Origin: VRUE01 sp963707965
Lineage (GTDB): Bacteria; Actinomycetota; Thermoleophilia; Solirubrobacterales; 70-9
Length of the DNA: 64,000 nt
Assembly (NCBI GenBank): GCA_963707965.1
Contig: CAVPRR010000004.1
Span: forward strand, 576,849 to 640,848
Direction of reading: 5' to 3'
Positions 9,501 through 16,903 of this stretch are shown here, one piece after another. The stretch's first letter is position 1. Each line of letters starts with the position of its first letter. The position numbers and the translations under genes were made by a program. Under the pieces are notes generated by a model that worked only from the letters and a program-made list of their open reading frames with translations, made no database searches and was not told where the DNA came from.

Positions 9501-10827
9501 TGAAGCAACGCTGCCTGAGGACGCGGGCGCAACGGCCATCCCGGTCCTAGCCAACGACACGGATATCGATGGCGGCCCGAAGGAAATCGTCGCCAAGACC
9601 GATGGGACCCATGGGACGGTCTCAATCGCCGGCGGCGGCACCGGCCTCACCTACACGCCCGAAGCCAACTACTGCGGCCCGGATTCGTTTACCTACCAGC
9701 TGAACGGCGGCTCCGAAGCCACGGTCTCGGTGACGGTGACCTGCGCGGACGACCCGCCAGTGGCCGTCAACGACTCAGCCACCATGACCGAGGACTCGGG
9801 CCCTGAAGCAGTGGCCGTCCTCGCCAATGACACCGACGTCGACGGGGGTTCGAAGGCAGTCGCAGCCAAGACGAATGGCGCCCACGGCACGGTTGCGATC
9901 ACGGGAGGCGGGACAGGTCTGAGCTATACGCCGGACGCCAGCTACTGCGGCCCGGACTCCTTCAGCTACCAGCTGAACGGTGGCTCCGAAGCGACCGTCT
10001 CGATCACCGTCACCTGTGTGGACGACGCGCCCAACGCCGTCAACGACTCAGACACCGTCTCAGAGGACTCCGGCGCAGGGGCGATCGATGTCCTCGCGAA
10101 CGACACGGACATCGACGGGGGCCTTCGATCGATCGTCGGCAGGACCAACGGATCCCACGGCTCCGTGGCGATCATCGGTGCAGGCGCCGGCCTCACCTAC
10201 ACCCCCGAAGCCAACTACTGCGGCCCGGACTCCTTCACCTACACCCTGAACGGCGGATCGGCCGGCACGGTCTCGATCACGGTCACCTGCGTCGAAGAGG
10301 AAGCTGCCCCGACTCCCTCGCCCTCTTCCCCCGCTCCGTCAAGCAGCGGGGACACCTCGAGCCCGAGGGGCTCCTCCACGGTGGTCAACATCACTCCCGG
10401 GGTTGGGGTCCTCTCCGGCCGGCATCGGCCGAGGGTGGCGATCAAGGGGATCTATGCGTTCTTCACGTTGACCTGCAAGTTCACCGACCGGGACTGCAGA
10501 GGCAAGGTCATCGTCAACGCCAGCGTGCCGAGCGTCTCTCTCGGAGCGTCCACGCGCAAGGTGACCCTGGTCAAGGGCCGATTCCGGATTGGAGCCCGCC
10601 GAAGCGTGCTTGTCCGCGCAAGGCTCAGACGGCGCGGTCGCCGGCTGCTTGGGACCAAGCGAAGCCTGCGAGGCATCGGGGGGCAGATGGCCATCGTCGA
10701 TGTCGGCAACGGCGAACGCGGCTCGATCGAGGTCACCCTCGTGCGGCGTCCCAGGGCGAGCCTCCTGCCTGAGGGGAAGAGGAAGGGAAGGAGCTCGGCT
10801 GCCCATCGACATGGGAGGGCCTCGTGA
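6511..10827 (+). CDS. Very large secreted RCC1-repeat protein with Ig-like tandem domains
   Basis: Up to 1438 residues. A Sec signal peptide (AALGALCVVAAVIWPAEPAHADA) begins about 60 residues in; the GTG at 6673 would place it at the N-terminus and may be the true start, whereas the ATG at 6511 has a GAAGGG just upstream. Then come 14 RCC1-type repeats of about 56 residues, each with H-T-C-A-L-L-D-N-G-T-V-R-C-W-G and G-Q-L-G-Y-G; fourteen equals two seven-bladed propellers. Each blade has a Cys pair ten residues apart. Four cadherin/Big_9-like domains of about 91 residues follow (A-V-N-D-S...E-D...V-L-A-N-D-T-D), then a Pro/Ser linker and a basic C-terminal domain. Likely exported and surface-associated; no membrane anchor or sortase motif seen. 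Ligand unknown. Confidence 0.85.
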   Translation: MGEVTGSSTRRAAVLHGDVACNPIPGGPVLQTTDAGMPVENRCRKSGLPSAPRCVFGGSGALLRAAVRRLAALGALCVVAAVIWPAEPAHADAFSRSNSLLSGRIDTGYWDTCAIVADGKLYCWGYGNWGTLGNGNTEDVGDDETPAEAGPVDIGAGRTAVQVSGGEGHMCAVLDNGTVRCWGFNASGQLGYGNTERIGDDETPAEAGPVDLGAGRTAVQVSAGASHSCALLDNGTVRCWGFGSYGALGYGNKANVGDDETPGSVAPVDLGAGRTAVQISVGGGSTCALLDNGTVLCWGFGYWGSLGYGSTESIGDNETPGSVGPVNLGAGRRAVAISAAGGHTCALLDNGSVKCWGTGVDGRLGYGNTNDILSPSSVGTVNLGAGRTAVRISAGTSHTCALLDNGTVLCWGEGLYGQLGYANQSSVGDNETPASVGPVDLGAGRKAIAIMGGKYFTCALLDTGAVRCWGESFYGQLGYGSTDRIGDNETPAEAGPVDLGTAHGVRETATGTSHSCALLDTGAVRCWGLNSSGQLGYGNTTMIGDNESPGAAGPVDLGERSAVQLAAGEAHTCALLDDGTVRCWGRGTNGQLGNGSTESVGDNETLAEAGPVDLGGESAVVIAAGANHTCALTTTGAVRCWGLNSSGQLGYGNTLDIGDDETPGSVGPVSLGLSATAIFAGANHTCARLDDGTLRCWGLGTSGRLGYANTNTIGDNEMPSTAGAVNVGRNPTVVSAGGSHTCARLDDGTLRCWGLGTSGRLGYANTNTIGDNETPSTAGAISVGRSATAIAAGGSHTCTRFDDGGVRCWGLNSSGQLGYGNTETIGDNETPSLVGTVDLGTGRSALSLSTGADHTCATLENGTLRCWGLNSSGQLGYGNTETIGDNETPGSVGPVDFEDDPPTAVDDSVTVNEDTATPLDVLANDTDPDGSTKLIEAKTDGTHGTVSIAGGGTGLTYTPEANYCGPDSFTYQLNGGSEATVSVSVTCVDDLPTAVEDEATLPEDAGATAIPVLANDTDIDGGPKEIVAKTDGTHGTVSIAGGGTGLTYTPEANYCGPDSFTYQLNGGSEATVSVTVTCADDPPVAVNDSATMTEDSGPEAVAVLANDTDVDGGSKAVAAKTNGAHGTVAITGGGTGLSYTPDASYCGPDSFSYQLNGGSEATVSITVTCVDDAPNAVNDSDTVSEDSGAGAIDVLANDTDIDGGLRSIVGRTNGSHGSVAIIGAGAGLTYTPEANYCGPDSFTYTLNGGSAGTVSITVTCVEEEAAPTPSPSSPAPSSSGDTSSPRGSSTVVNITPGVGVLSGRHRPRVAIKGIYAFFTLTCKFTDRDCRGKVIVNASVPSVSLGASTRKVTLVKGRFRIGARRSVLVRARLRRRGRRLLGTKRSLRGIGGQMAIVDVGNGERGSIEVTLVRRPRASLLPEGKRKGRSSAAHRHGRAS
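8566..8850 (+). repeat. Recently duplicated RCC1 unit inside the large gene
   Basis: Bases 8566-8682 and 8734-8850 (spacing 168 bp, 56 codons) agree at all but one position, encoding repeats 11 and 12 of the RCC1 array. The other repeats differ widely at the DNA level, so this pair is a recent tandem duplication or gene-conversion product. Confidence 0.85.
9319..9719 (+). repeat. Identical 128-bp direct repeat in the Ig-like region
   Basis: Bases 9319-9446 are identical to 9592-9719 (spacing 273 bp, 91 codons). They encode the second half of Ig-like domains 1 and 2. Domains 3 and 4 keep the protein pattern but differ in DNA, so domains 1 and 2 were homogenised recently. Confidence 0.9.
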
Positions 10828-10870
10828 TTCGAGTAGCGGACTCCCGAGCGTCGAGAGGGGTGGGCACCCC

Positions 10871-11083
10871 ATGAAGGTTTGCGCACGCAGTCGTATGCTC
10901 GCGGGAGCGCTGCTGCTAATCGCCGCAGCAGTACTGCTGTTCCTTGGAGTGGTGGGGTTGGCAGCCGCGCCGGCCCGGACTGAGCAGTCCTCCTCGCGGT
11001 CCCACTTGCTCTTCTCGGGTCGGATGGATGCCGGCCCGTACCACGTTGGCCGCGTTGGGGACTATGCGTTGATGCGGCGGTAG
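10871..11083 (+). pseudogene. Truncated N-terminal remnant of a second RCC1-type gene
   Basis: 70 codons. A basic start (MKVCARSRM), a strong hydrophobic signal segment and then S-R-S-H-L-L-F-S-G-R-M-D-A-G, which parallels S-R-S-N-S-L-L-S-G-R-I-D-T-G just after the signal peptide of the large upstream protein. The similarity stops where the first RCC1 blade should begin, and the frame ends 22 bp inside the 3' end of the convergent kinase gene. I read it as the 5' stump of a tandem paralogue whose body was deleted. A small secreted peptide in its own right is the alternative. Confidence 0.6.
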
Positions 11084-12648
11084 AGGCGCCGGTTGGCTCG
11101 GTAGAGGTCGAGGAAGTGTTCGAACTGCCGGTCGTGGACGCCGCGTGCCGACGCGTCGGGCGCATACGTGGCAGTCAGCTCCACCGCCGCAGGGATTTCA
11201 TCGGGGCTGAGCTCGCCGAGTGCCACGAAGCCAGCCAGCGCGGCGCCCACGGCATTGGCGTAGCGGGGGTTGGCGACCTGGCCCACATCGCACCCAAGGA
11301 CGTCGGCGAGGATCTGGCACCAGGTCGGGGAGAGGGCGGCCCCGCCGATCAGGCTGAGCCGCTCGAAGCGCTGCCCCGCAAAGCGCTCGACGGCGCCCTT
11401 CAGCCAGCGCAGGTTGTAGGCGACGCCCTCCATCGTTGCCCGCACGTAGTGGGCGCGGGTGGTGGCCAGCGACTGGTTGAAGAAGGCGCTGCGCGTGAAG
11501 GGGTCCTCGTGGGGCGCGTTGACGCCGTTCAGCCAGGGGGTGAAGATCAGATCATCGCTGCCCGCCGGAACGCCTGCCGCCTGGCGGTCGAGAAGCTCGT
11601 ACAGATCGGGGGGCGGCGCGGCGCCTTCGGCAACGGTGCCGTAGAGGATGTTGCGAGCGACGAACTCCAGGCAGCGGCCGGCGGCGCCCTGCTCCGCAAC
11701 CACCTGGTGGCACCCCGGGAGCGCCGCCGGGCTGGTGCCGATCAGGTGCCGCAGGTCGGTCTTCTTGCCGGCCACGAGGCAGGACAGCCAGGAGCTGGTG
11801 CCAATCGAGATGTAGCCCTGGCCCTCCGCGACGATCCCCGCCCCGATCGTCGCCGCCAGGCTGTCGGGGAGGCCGCTCAGCACGCGGGTCTGCGGCCCCA
11901 GGCCGAGCTCCCTGCACGCTGCTGGAGCGAGCGTGCCCAGGACGGCGTCCACCGGGACCAGCTCCGGGAGCTTGGCGGGGTCGATCCCGGCCCGGCGAAC
12001 CAGCCGCGCGTCGTAGTCGACGCGGCTCACGTCGCGGTTGTCGCTGAGCCAGTAGGGGTAGATCGTCCCGAAGGAGGCGGCGCAGCGGCCGCAGAGGCGG
12101 AGGTTGAGGTAGTCCATCGGCTCGAGGAACGCCGCCGCCGCCTCGTAGACCTCAGGCCGCTCGTTCTTGAAGTAGAGGAGGTGGCCGAGGCCGTCGATTC
12201 CCGACAGCACCGGCGCGCCGCCGGTCAGCCGCAGCCAGCGCGGCAGCTTGGCGACGCTGTAGCCGCCGACCTTGATGGGGCCGTTGACCAGCTCCCTCAC
12301 GTAGGGGCCGCCGCGGGTGTCCATCCAGGAGATCGCGTTGGCGAGCGCCCGGCCCTCGGTGTCGACCGGGACAGTCACGGCCCACTGGGTCGCGCAGCGA
12401 ACGGCGACGACACTCTCGGGCGCCAGCCCGGAGCTCTCCAGGGCCTCACGCGCCGCCTCGACCACCGCCTGCCACCACTGCTCGGGGTCCTGCTCGGCGC
12501 CGCCGCCGGGGAGGTGCAGCATCTCGATCTCACGGATTGCCGCGGCGGCGATCTGCCCCTGGCGCGAGACCAGGGCGGCCTTCGCCGTACCGGTTCCCAT
12601 GTCAATCGCGAGAATGTGCCGGGAGTCCTCCCCGGGGTCGGGCGTCAC
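11062..12648 (-). CDS. FGGY-family carbohydrate kinase (xylulokinase-like)
   Basis: 528 residues, normal for FGGY sugar kinases (about 500). The N-terminal phosphate loop is D-M-G-T-G-T-A-K-A-A (residue 15 on); a TQWAV...W-M-D-T-R-G region follows, then the second-domain nucleotide motif Y-I-S-I-G-T-S-S-W and the signature around L-S-L-I-G-G-A-A-L-S-P-T-W. It should phosphorylate a sugar or polyol with ATP in the cytoplasm; xylulose is only one possibility. Its start overlaps the stop of the upstream PLP enzyme by 4 bp, so the two are co-translated. That pairing suggests they act in one pathway, though I cannot name it. Confidence 0.85.
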   Translation of the reverse strand: MTPDPGEDSRHILAIDMGTGTAKAALVSRQGQIAAAAIREIEMLHLPGGGAEQDPEQWWQAVVEAAREALESSGLAPESVVAVRCATQWAVTVPVDTEGRALANAISWMDTRGGPYVRELVNGPIKVGGYSVAKLPRWLRLTGGAPVLSGIDGLGHLLYFKNERPEVYEAAAAFLEPMDYLNLRLCGRCAASFGTIYPYWLSDNRDVSRVDYDARLVRRAGIDPAKLPELVPVDAVLGTLAPAACRELGLGPQTRVLSGLPDSLAATIGAGIVAEGQGYISIGTSSWLSCLVAGKKTDLRHLIGTSPAALPGCHQVVAEQGAAGRCLEFVARNILYGTVAEGAAPPPDLYELLDRQAAGVPAGSDDLIFTPWLNGVNAPHEDPFTRSAFFNQSLATTRAHYVRATMEGVAYNLRWLKGAVERFAGQRFERLSLIGGAALSPTWCQILADVLGCDVGQVANPRYANAVGAALAGFVALGELSPDEIPAAVELTATYAPDASARGVHDRQFEHFLDLYRANRRLYRRINA

Positions 12649-14057
12649 GGCTGGGGCGCGGGGACGCTGGTCGCGTCGAGGTAGCCGACCAGCAGATCGC
12701 CGGTCGGGGGCATACCCGGGCCGCCCCCTCCATAGAGGGCGCCGCTTCGGGGTGGGGTGGAGGGCGGGTCCTTCGCGTAGGCGACCGCCTCGCCCAGGTT
12801 GGCGGCGAACGCCTCGGCCACCCCCGGCTCGGTGTTCGGCCGGGTCACGCAGAAGTGCAGCCCCGGCGGCAGCTGGCAGCCGTTCATCCGCCAGCCTCGA
12901 TCCTGCAGTGCGTCGTTGACGTGCCAGATGTCGAGCTCGTCGGAGCCGAAGGCGACCATGAACGGCGAGTGGCCGAGCGTCCTCAGCTCCGGAATGGATT
13001 CGATCGTCCCCCGCAGCGCGGCCGCCGTGGCGAGGATCCGCTCGGCCAGCTCAAGGTAGCCCCGCTCACCCAGGCTGACCATCGCCGCCCAGGTGGCCGC
13101 GATCAGCCCCTCGGAGCGGCTGCCGGCGATGCCGGGCGAGGCGTAGATCCCGCCCGGCCAGTCCGTGCTCACGAAGTACTGGTGGTGGCGCAGGTCCGGG
13201 TTGCGATAGAGCAGCACCCCGGTCCCCTTCGGCGCGTAGCCGTACTTGTGGGTGTCGGCCGAGATCGAGGTGACGCCGGGCAGGCGGAAGTCCCAGGGCG
13301 GCAGGTCCTGCCCCAGGCGCTCGGCCCAGGGCAGGATGAAGCCGCCCAGGCAGCCGTCGACATGGAGACCGATGTCGTGTGCCAGCGCCAGCTCGGAGAG
13401 CTCGGCGATCGGGTCGATGACCCCGTGCGGGTAGGTGCCCGCCGAGCCGACCAGCGCGACCGTCTGCGGGCCGATCGCTGCGGCGATTGCCTCAACGTCC
13501 GCGCGGAAATCGTCCGTGACCGGCGTCTGGATCGCCTTGACGCCGAGGTAGTGCGCGCCCTTGAGGAGCGCCACGTGCGCCGTCGCCGGCATCACGACCT
13601 CCGGCTCGGCGACGCCCCGCTCGCGGCCGCGCTCGCGATAGGTGAGCATCGCGCTGATCAGACTCTCGCTGCCGCCGGAGGTGAGGACGCCGCAGGGGGC
13701 GTCCCCCTCGCCGCCGGCTGCGTCCCCGTTCAGCAGCCCCAGCGCCATCGAGATGATCTCGCCCTCGAACTTGGTGGCGCTCGGGTACATGTCGCGCTGC
13801 AGCACGTTCATATGGGCGAACTGGCGGTAGACCTCCGCCAGGAATGCGAAGTGCTCCTCACCGCCGTGATACAGCGACCCCGAGATCTTCCCCTGGCGAG
13901 CAGGCGCGTCCTCCCGCTCGGACATCTCGCCCACCATCGCCAGCAGCCGCTCCCGATCGACTCCCCTCTCGGGCAGCCGCCGGTGGGCCTCGTAGCGATC
14001 GCGGTAGGGGTAGAGGAAGTCGAGAATGTCCTCGCCGCTGTTGTCCGCTGCGGTCAC
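12645..14057 (-). CDS. PLP-dependent lyase/decarboxylase (sphingosine-1-phosphate lyase / group II decarboxylase-like)
   Basis: 470 residues. Fold-type I PLP enzyme: the cofactor Lys lies in S-A-D-T-H-K-Y-G-Y-A-P-K-G, preceded by H-V-D-G-C-L-G-G-F and by T-S-G-G-S-E-S. The N-terminal K-I-S-G-S-L-Y-H-G-G and the S-A-D-T-H-K-Y-G core resemble S1P-lyase/GAD-like proteins more than classical amino-acid decarboxylases. Reaction would be retro-aldol cleavage of a phospho-amino alcohol or decarboxylation of an amino acid. The C-terminal 50 residues are Pro/Gly-rich and outside the fold. No membrane segment, unlike eukaryotic S1P lyase. Followed by an FGGY kinase with a 4-bp overlap. Confidence 0.85.
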   Translation of the reverse strand: MTAADNSGEDILDFLYPYRDRYEAHRRLPERGVDRERLLAMVGEMSEREDAPARQGKISGSLYHGGEEHFAFLAEVYRQFAHMNVLQRDMYPSATKFEGEIISMALGLLNGDAAGGEGDAPCGVLTSGGSESLISAMLTYRERGRERGVAEPEVVMPATAHVALLKGAHYLGVKAIQTPVTDDFRADVEAIAAAIGPQTVALVGSAGTYPHGVIDPIAELSELALAHDIGLHVDGCLGGFILPWAERLGQDLPPWDFRLPGVTSISADTHKYGYAPKGTGVLLYRNPDLRHHQYFVSTDWPGGIYASPGIAGSRSEGLIAATWAAMVSLGERGYLELAERILATAAALRGTIESIPELRTLGHSPFMVAFGSDELDIWHVNDALQDRGWRMNGCQLPPGLHFCVTRPNTEPGVAEAFAANLGEAVAYAKDPPSTPPRSGALYGGGGPGMPPTGDLLVGYLDATSVPAPQP

Positions 14058-14318
14058 CTCTCTCCTCCTCTCGCCAGGAACGGTTTGCCGGATCCCGAGA
14101 TGGGCGAAACCGTATCGACTGGGTCCGGGGGGTGAGCCGGGCCTCTGCGGATATCCCCGGCGCCGCCTCCGGCACTCAATTACGCCGAGGTGTGCCCGGC
14201 GAACAGTCCCACCGATCCCACGACCTGGACCTCGTGCGAGGCGAAGATGCGGGCAAGGGGGTCTATGGCCGCCACAGCACCGCTACCCGACGGCGCAGCG
14301 CGATCACGGCCAGAACCC

Positions 14319-14966
14319 TCATGGGGCGATCAGCTGCCGGGCGGCTGCGTAGGCTTCGAACGCTTCTGGGCCCGGTGTGCTCGCCGCTCCGCTGCGCGCC
14401 CACTCCTCGGTGCCGGCGGCGTTGTGGCGCTGCCGCCAGCCGGGGTCGGGATGACCCATGATCTTGCGCTGCAGCTTGTTGAAGCCGTAGAGGACCGCCT
14501 CGGGGCGGGGCGGGCAACCGGGGATGTAGACGTCGATTGGCATGAACTTGTCGGCCCCCTGCACCACGGCGTAGTTGGAGAACATCCCGCCGCTCGAGGA
14601 GCAGGCGCCCATCGAGATCGCCCATTTGGGCTCCAGCATCTGGTCATAGAGCCGGCGGACGATCGGCGCCATCTTGATCGATACACGCCCGGACAGGATG
14701 ATCATGTCGGCCTGGCGCGGGGAGGCGCGGCCCACCTCGGCGCCGAAGCGCGCGATGTCGTGGCGGGCGGTGACGATTGACATCGGCGCCTCGATCGCGC
14801 AGCAGGCGAGCCCGAAGGTCAGTGGAAACACCGAGTTGGCCCGTGCCCAGCCGAGCATCTGCTCGAACCTGGTCATCACGACCCGTTCCTCGACATAGCG
14901 CTCCAGCTCCTCGCCCTCGAGATCTCCTCGCAGCACGTCACGGGCCCGCAGCTGCCTCATGCGCAT
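14319..14966 (-). CDS. nuoB: NADH-quinone oxidoreductase subunit B (orphan copy)
   Basis: 215 residues. NuoB carries the last iron-sulfur cluster (N2) of complex I. The ligands are visible: tandem Cys in L-A-C-C-A-I-E-A, Cys in S-M-G-A-C-S-S-S-G-G and Cys in I-P-G-C-P-P-R-P-E. The ATG at 14966 was preferred because a GGTGGAG ribosome site lies 9 bp upstream. The C-terminal extension after ILGHPDP-type sequence is Ala/Gly-rich and unusual. No other nuo gene is nearby, which is odd because nuoB normally sits between nuoA and nuoC; it could be a second copy or part of a related hydrogenase-like module. Confidence 0.88.
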   Translation of the reverse strand: MRMRQLRARDVLRGDLEGEELERYVEERVVMTRFEQMLGWARANSVFPLTFGLACCAIEAPMSIVTARHDIARFGAEVGRASPRQADMIILSGRVSIKMAPIVRRLYDQMLEPKWAISMGACSSSGGMFSNYAVVQGADKFMPIDVYIPGCPPRPEAVLYGFNKLQRKIMGHPDPGWRQRHNAAGTEEWARSGAASTPGPEAFEAYAAARQLIAP

Positions 14967-15163
14967 AGTCTGTCGCTCCACCTGCATCACCCGAGTTATA
15001 CACCGACTTTGTAACACATTGCCACATAGTGCTTTTCCGCATCAACAAGCCACAAACGAGTCCCCTGGCGCGTTGCGAGTTCTGCCCGTCTCGTCGTGGC
15101 GGGTCGCGGAGGGGTTCGCGATCCCGTGGCCCAATTCAGCCGCGTGCGAGAGGATCGACGCCG

Positions 15164-15738
15164 ATGACCGATCCGACGAGGGATTTGCATGGGCTCCCGG
15201 ATGACCTGCCGGTTCCCGTGGATGACGGGGCTGCCAATCACCTGCCGGGCGCGCCGGTGCCCGCGGTGGTGTTTCCGTCAACGGCAGGGGAGACGGTGAA
15301 CCTGGCCGACGTTGCGCAGGAGACGTTGGTGCTCTACGTCTATCCGGCGACCGGTGTCCCCGGCCAGCCGCTGCCCGCCGGTTGGGCGGGATCCCGGGGG
15401 CGAGGGGTTGCACGCCGCAGAGCTGCGCGTTCCGGGACCGCGCGCAGGAGCTGGGGAACCTCGGCGCTTCGGTGTTCGGCGTCAGCGCCCAGAGTCTCGC
15501 CGAGCTGCGTGAGTTCGCGGAGCGGGAGCACATTCCCTACCCGCTGCTTCACGACGGCGAGTTTCGCCTGGCCGAGGAGCTCGGGCTGCCCAGCTTCGAG
15601 GCAGACGGCGGGCGCTACTACCGGCGCCTCACTCTTGTCGCCCGCCAGCGGCGGATCGTGAAGGTCTTCTACCCGGTGTTTCCGCCCCAGGAGAATGCGG
15701 CCGAGGTGGCGGCATGGCTTCAGCAGCACAGCGCTTGA
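15164..15738 (+). pseudogene. Peroxiredoxin (AhpC/TSA type) split by one frameshift
   Basis: Start ATG has AGAGGA nine bases upstream. The frame reads through VLYVYPATGVPGQPLPAGW to about 15385 and the continuation IPGARGCTPQSCAFRDRAQE is one frame off. Reading the Trp codon followed by GC-GGG instead of GAC-GGG, a single base is missing at about 15386. Rejoined, the product is about 191 residues with the thioredoxin fold, the GCTPQSC active-site Cys motif, and the peroxiredoxin pattern E-F-A-E-R-E-H-I-P-Y-P-L-L-H-D. It would reduce peroxides in the cytosol. Either inactive or a sequencing error. Confidence 0.8.
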
Positions 15739-15741
15739 GCT

Positions 15742-15780
15742 GCGCGAGCGTTCAGGCCCTCGGCGGCTGAACGCTCGCGC
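15742..15780. terminator. Hairpin between two convergent genes
   Basis: A perfect 14-bp inverted repeat (15742-15755 with 15767-15780, arms GCGCGAGCGTTCAG and its complement) around an 11-base loop, four bases after the peroxiredoxin stop and 24 bases before the end of the convergent NTF2-like gene. No T-run follows, so it may work as a bidirectional, strong-stem terminator of actinobacterial type. Confidence 0.6.
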
Positions 15781-15803
15781 GCAGGTTCAGGGCGCGCATG
15801 CCC

Positions 15804-16208
15804 TCAAGCGGGGGCGGGCGTCTCGGCGAACAGCTCAGCGAGCACGGCACGGTCGAAGTAGACCTCGTTGCGCTTGACCCTGTCGCCTTCCATCAGCACG
15901 AGGTCCATGCCGTCGACCTCGACCTTTCGGTCGCCGTCCTTGGGTTGCAGCGTCGCCCGCCAAAGCACGGCGACCCCGTCCGTCTCGCCGAGGAGGAAGA
16001 AGTCGCGCGTGGCCCAGTGCATCTGCCAGTGGGAGAACAGCTTGGTCAGGTAGCGGCGCATCGCGTCGCGCCCCTGGACCTCGCCGCGAGTGTTCGGGTC
16101 GCGGTAGACGATGTCCTCGGTGTAGCGCTCGAGGACCGCCTCGACATCCTGGCGATTCCAGGCGTCGTACATGAGCTTGGAATGTTGCTCGAACTCGGAC
16201 CTGGTCAT
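15804..16208 (-). CDS. NTF2-like / SnoaL-type small protein
   Basis: 134 residues from an ATG preceded by a near-perfect AGGAGG five bases upstream. The pattern H-S-K-L-M-Y-D-A-W-N-R-Q-D-V-E-A-V-L-E-R-Y near the N-terminus and the Asp/Tyr residues V-Y-R-D-P follow the SnoaL-like cone-fold family, members of which are isomerases, hydrolases or binding proteins with a hydrophobic cavity. Function cannot be assigned. It is the last gene of a three-gene minus-strand group after the O-methyltransferase and the DJ-1/PfpI protein (41 bp gap). Confidence 0.75.
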   Translation of the reverse strand: MTRSEFEQHSKLMYDAWNRQDVEAVLERYTEDIVYRDPNTRGEVQGRDAMRRYLTKLFSHWQMHWATRDFFLLGETDGVAVLWRATLQPKDGDRKVEVDGMDLVLMEGDRVKRNEVYFDRAVLAELFAETPAPA

Positions 16209-16249
16209 CGTGGCCTCCTGTTGCGGTCGCGGTCTCCTGGGAACCGGGC

Positions 16250-16903
16250 TCAGTCCTGAGCGCCGAGCCAAGTGTCGGTTGAGGCGGCCGCGGCTCTGAC
16301 CGCCTCGACGATTGGGGCAGGGGCTTTGGCAGGGGAGCCGCTGTCAAATGGTGGCTGTGGGTCGTACTCGATCCCCAGCTGGACAGCCTGGGCGACCTCC
16401 GGCCCGACTGAGCGGCCGACGAGGTGCAGGGCCATGTCGATGCCCGCGGAGACCCCGGCCGCGGTGATCGTCTTGCCGTCCTCGACGAAGCGGCCGCCGA
16501 CCGGGTCGGCGCCGAACTCACGCAGGCGCTCGAGGAAGAGCCAGTGCGACGTCGCCCGCTTGCCGTCGAGCAGGCCGGCGGCGCCGAGGACGAGAGAGCC
16601 GGTGCAGACCGACGTCGTCCACCTGGTCGCCTCGTCGACCTGGCGCAGCCAGGAGAGCACCGTCTCGTCCTCGATCAGCGGCCTGTTGCCTTCGCCGCCC
16701 GGCACGAGGACGATGTCGGGGTCGGTCACCTCCTCGAGCGTGTGGTCGGCGCTGAGCCCCAGGAAGCCGCTGTCGGTGCGCACCTCTCCGCGGGAGCGCC
16801 CGACGAACTTGACCTCCCAGCCCGGCACCGAGCGAAGCACCTCATATGGCCCGATGGCATCGAGCGCGGTAAGGCGGTCGAAGACGAGGATCGCTACGTC
16901 CAT
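16250..16903 (-). CDS. DJ-1/PfpI family protein
   Basis: 217 residues. Rossmann-like glutamine-amidotransferase fold: M-D-V-A-I-L-V-F-D start, F-V-G-R-S-R-G, then V-L-V-P-G-G-E-G and the nucleophile elbow S-V-C-T-G-S, with the Cys at about residue 100, and SHWLFLERL containing the following His. These match the isonitrile-hydratase/GATase1-like branch that also forms the N-terminal half of some AraC regulators, but there is no DNA-binding domain here. Likely a small hydrolase or glyoxalase-like/stress protein. Its ATG overlaps the stop of the upstream O-methyltransferase by one base (TGATG), so the two are coupled. Confidence 0.85.
   Translation of the reverse strand: MDVAILVFDRLTALDAIGPYEVLRSVPGWEVKFVGRSRGEVRTDSGFLGLSADHTLEEVTDPDIVLVPGGEGNRPLIEDETVLSWLRQVDEATRWTTSVCTGSLVLGAAGLLDGKRATSHWLFLERLREFGADPVGGRFVEDGKTITAAGVSAGIDMALHLVGRSVGPEVAQAVQLGIEYDPQPPFDSGSPAKAPAPIVEAVRAAAASTDTWLGAQD

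Noticed and set aside
11116..14135. Long plus-strand frames (over 500 codons each) across the kinase and PLP-lyase genes
   Set aside because: Both are reverse shadows; the minus strand has full-length family motifs there.
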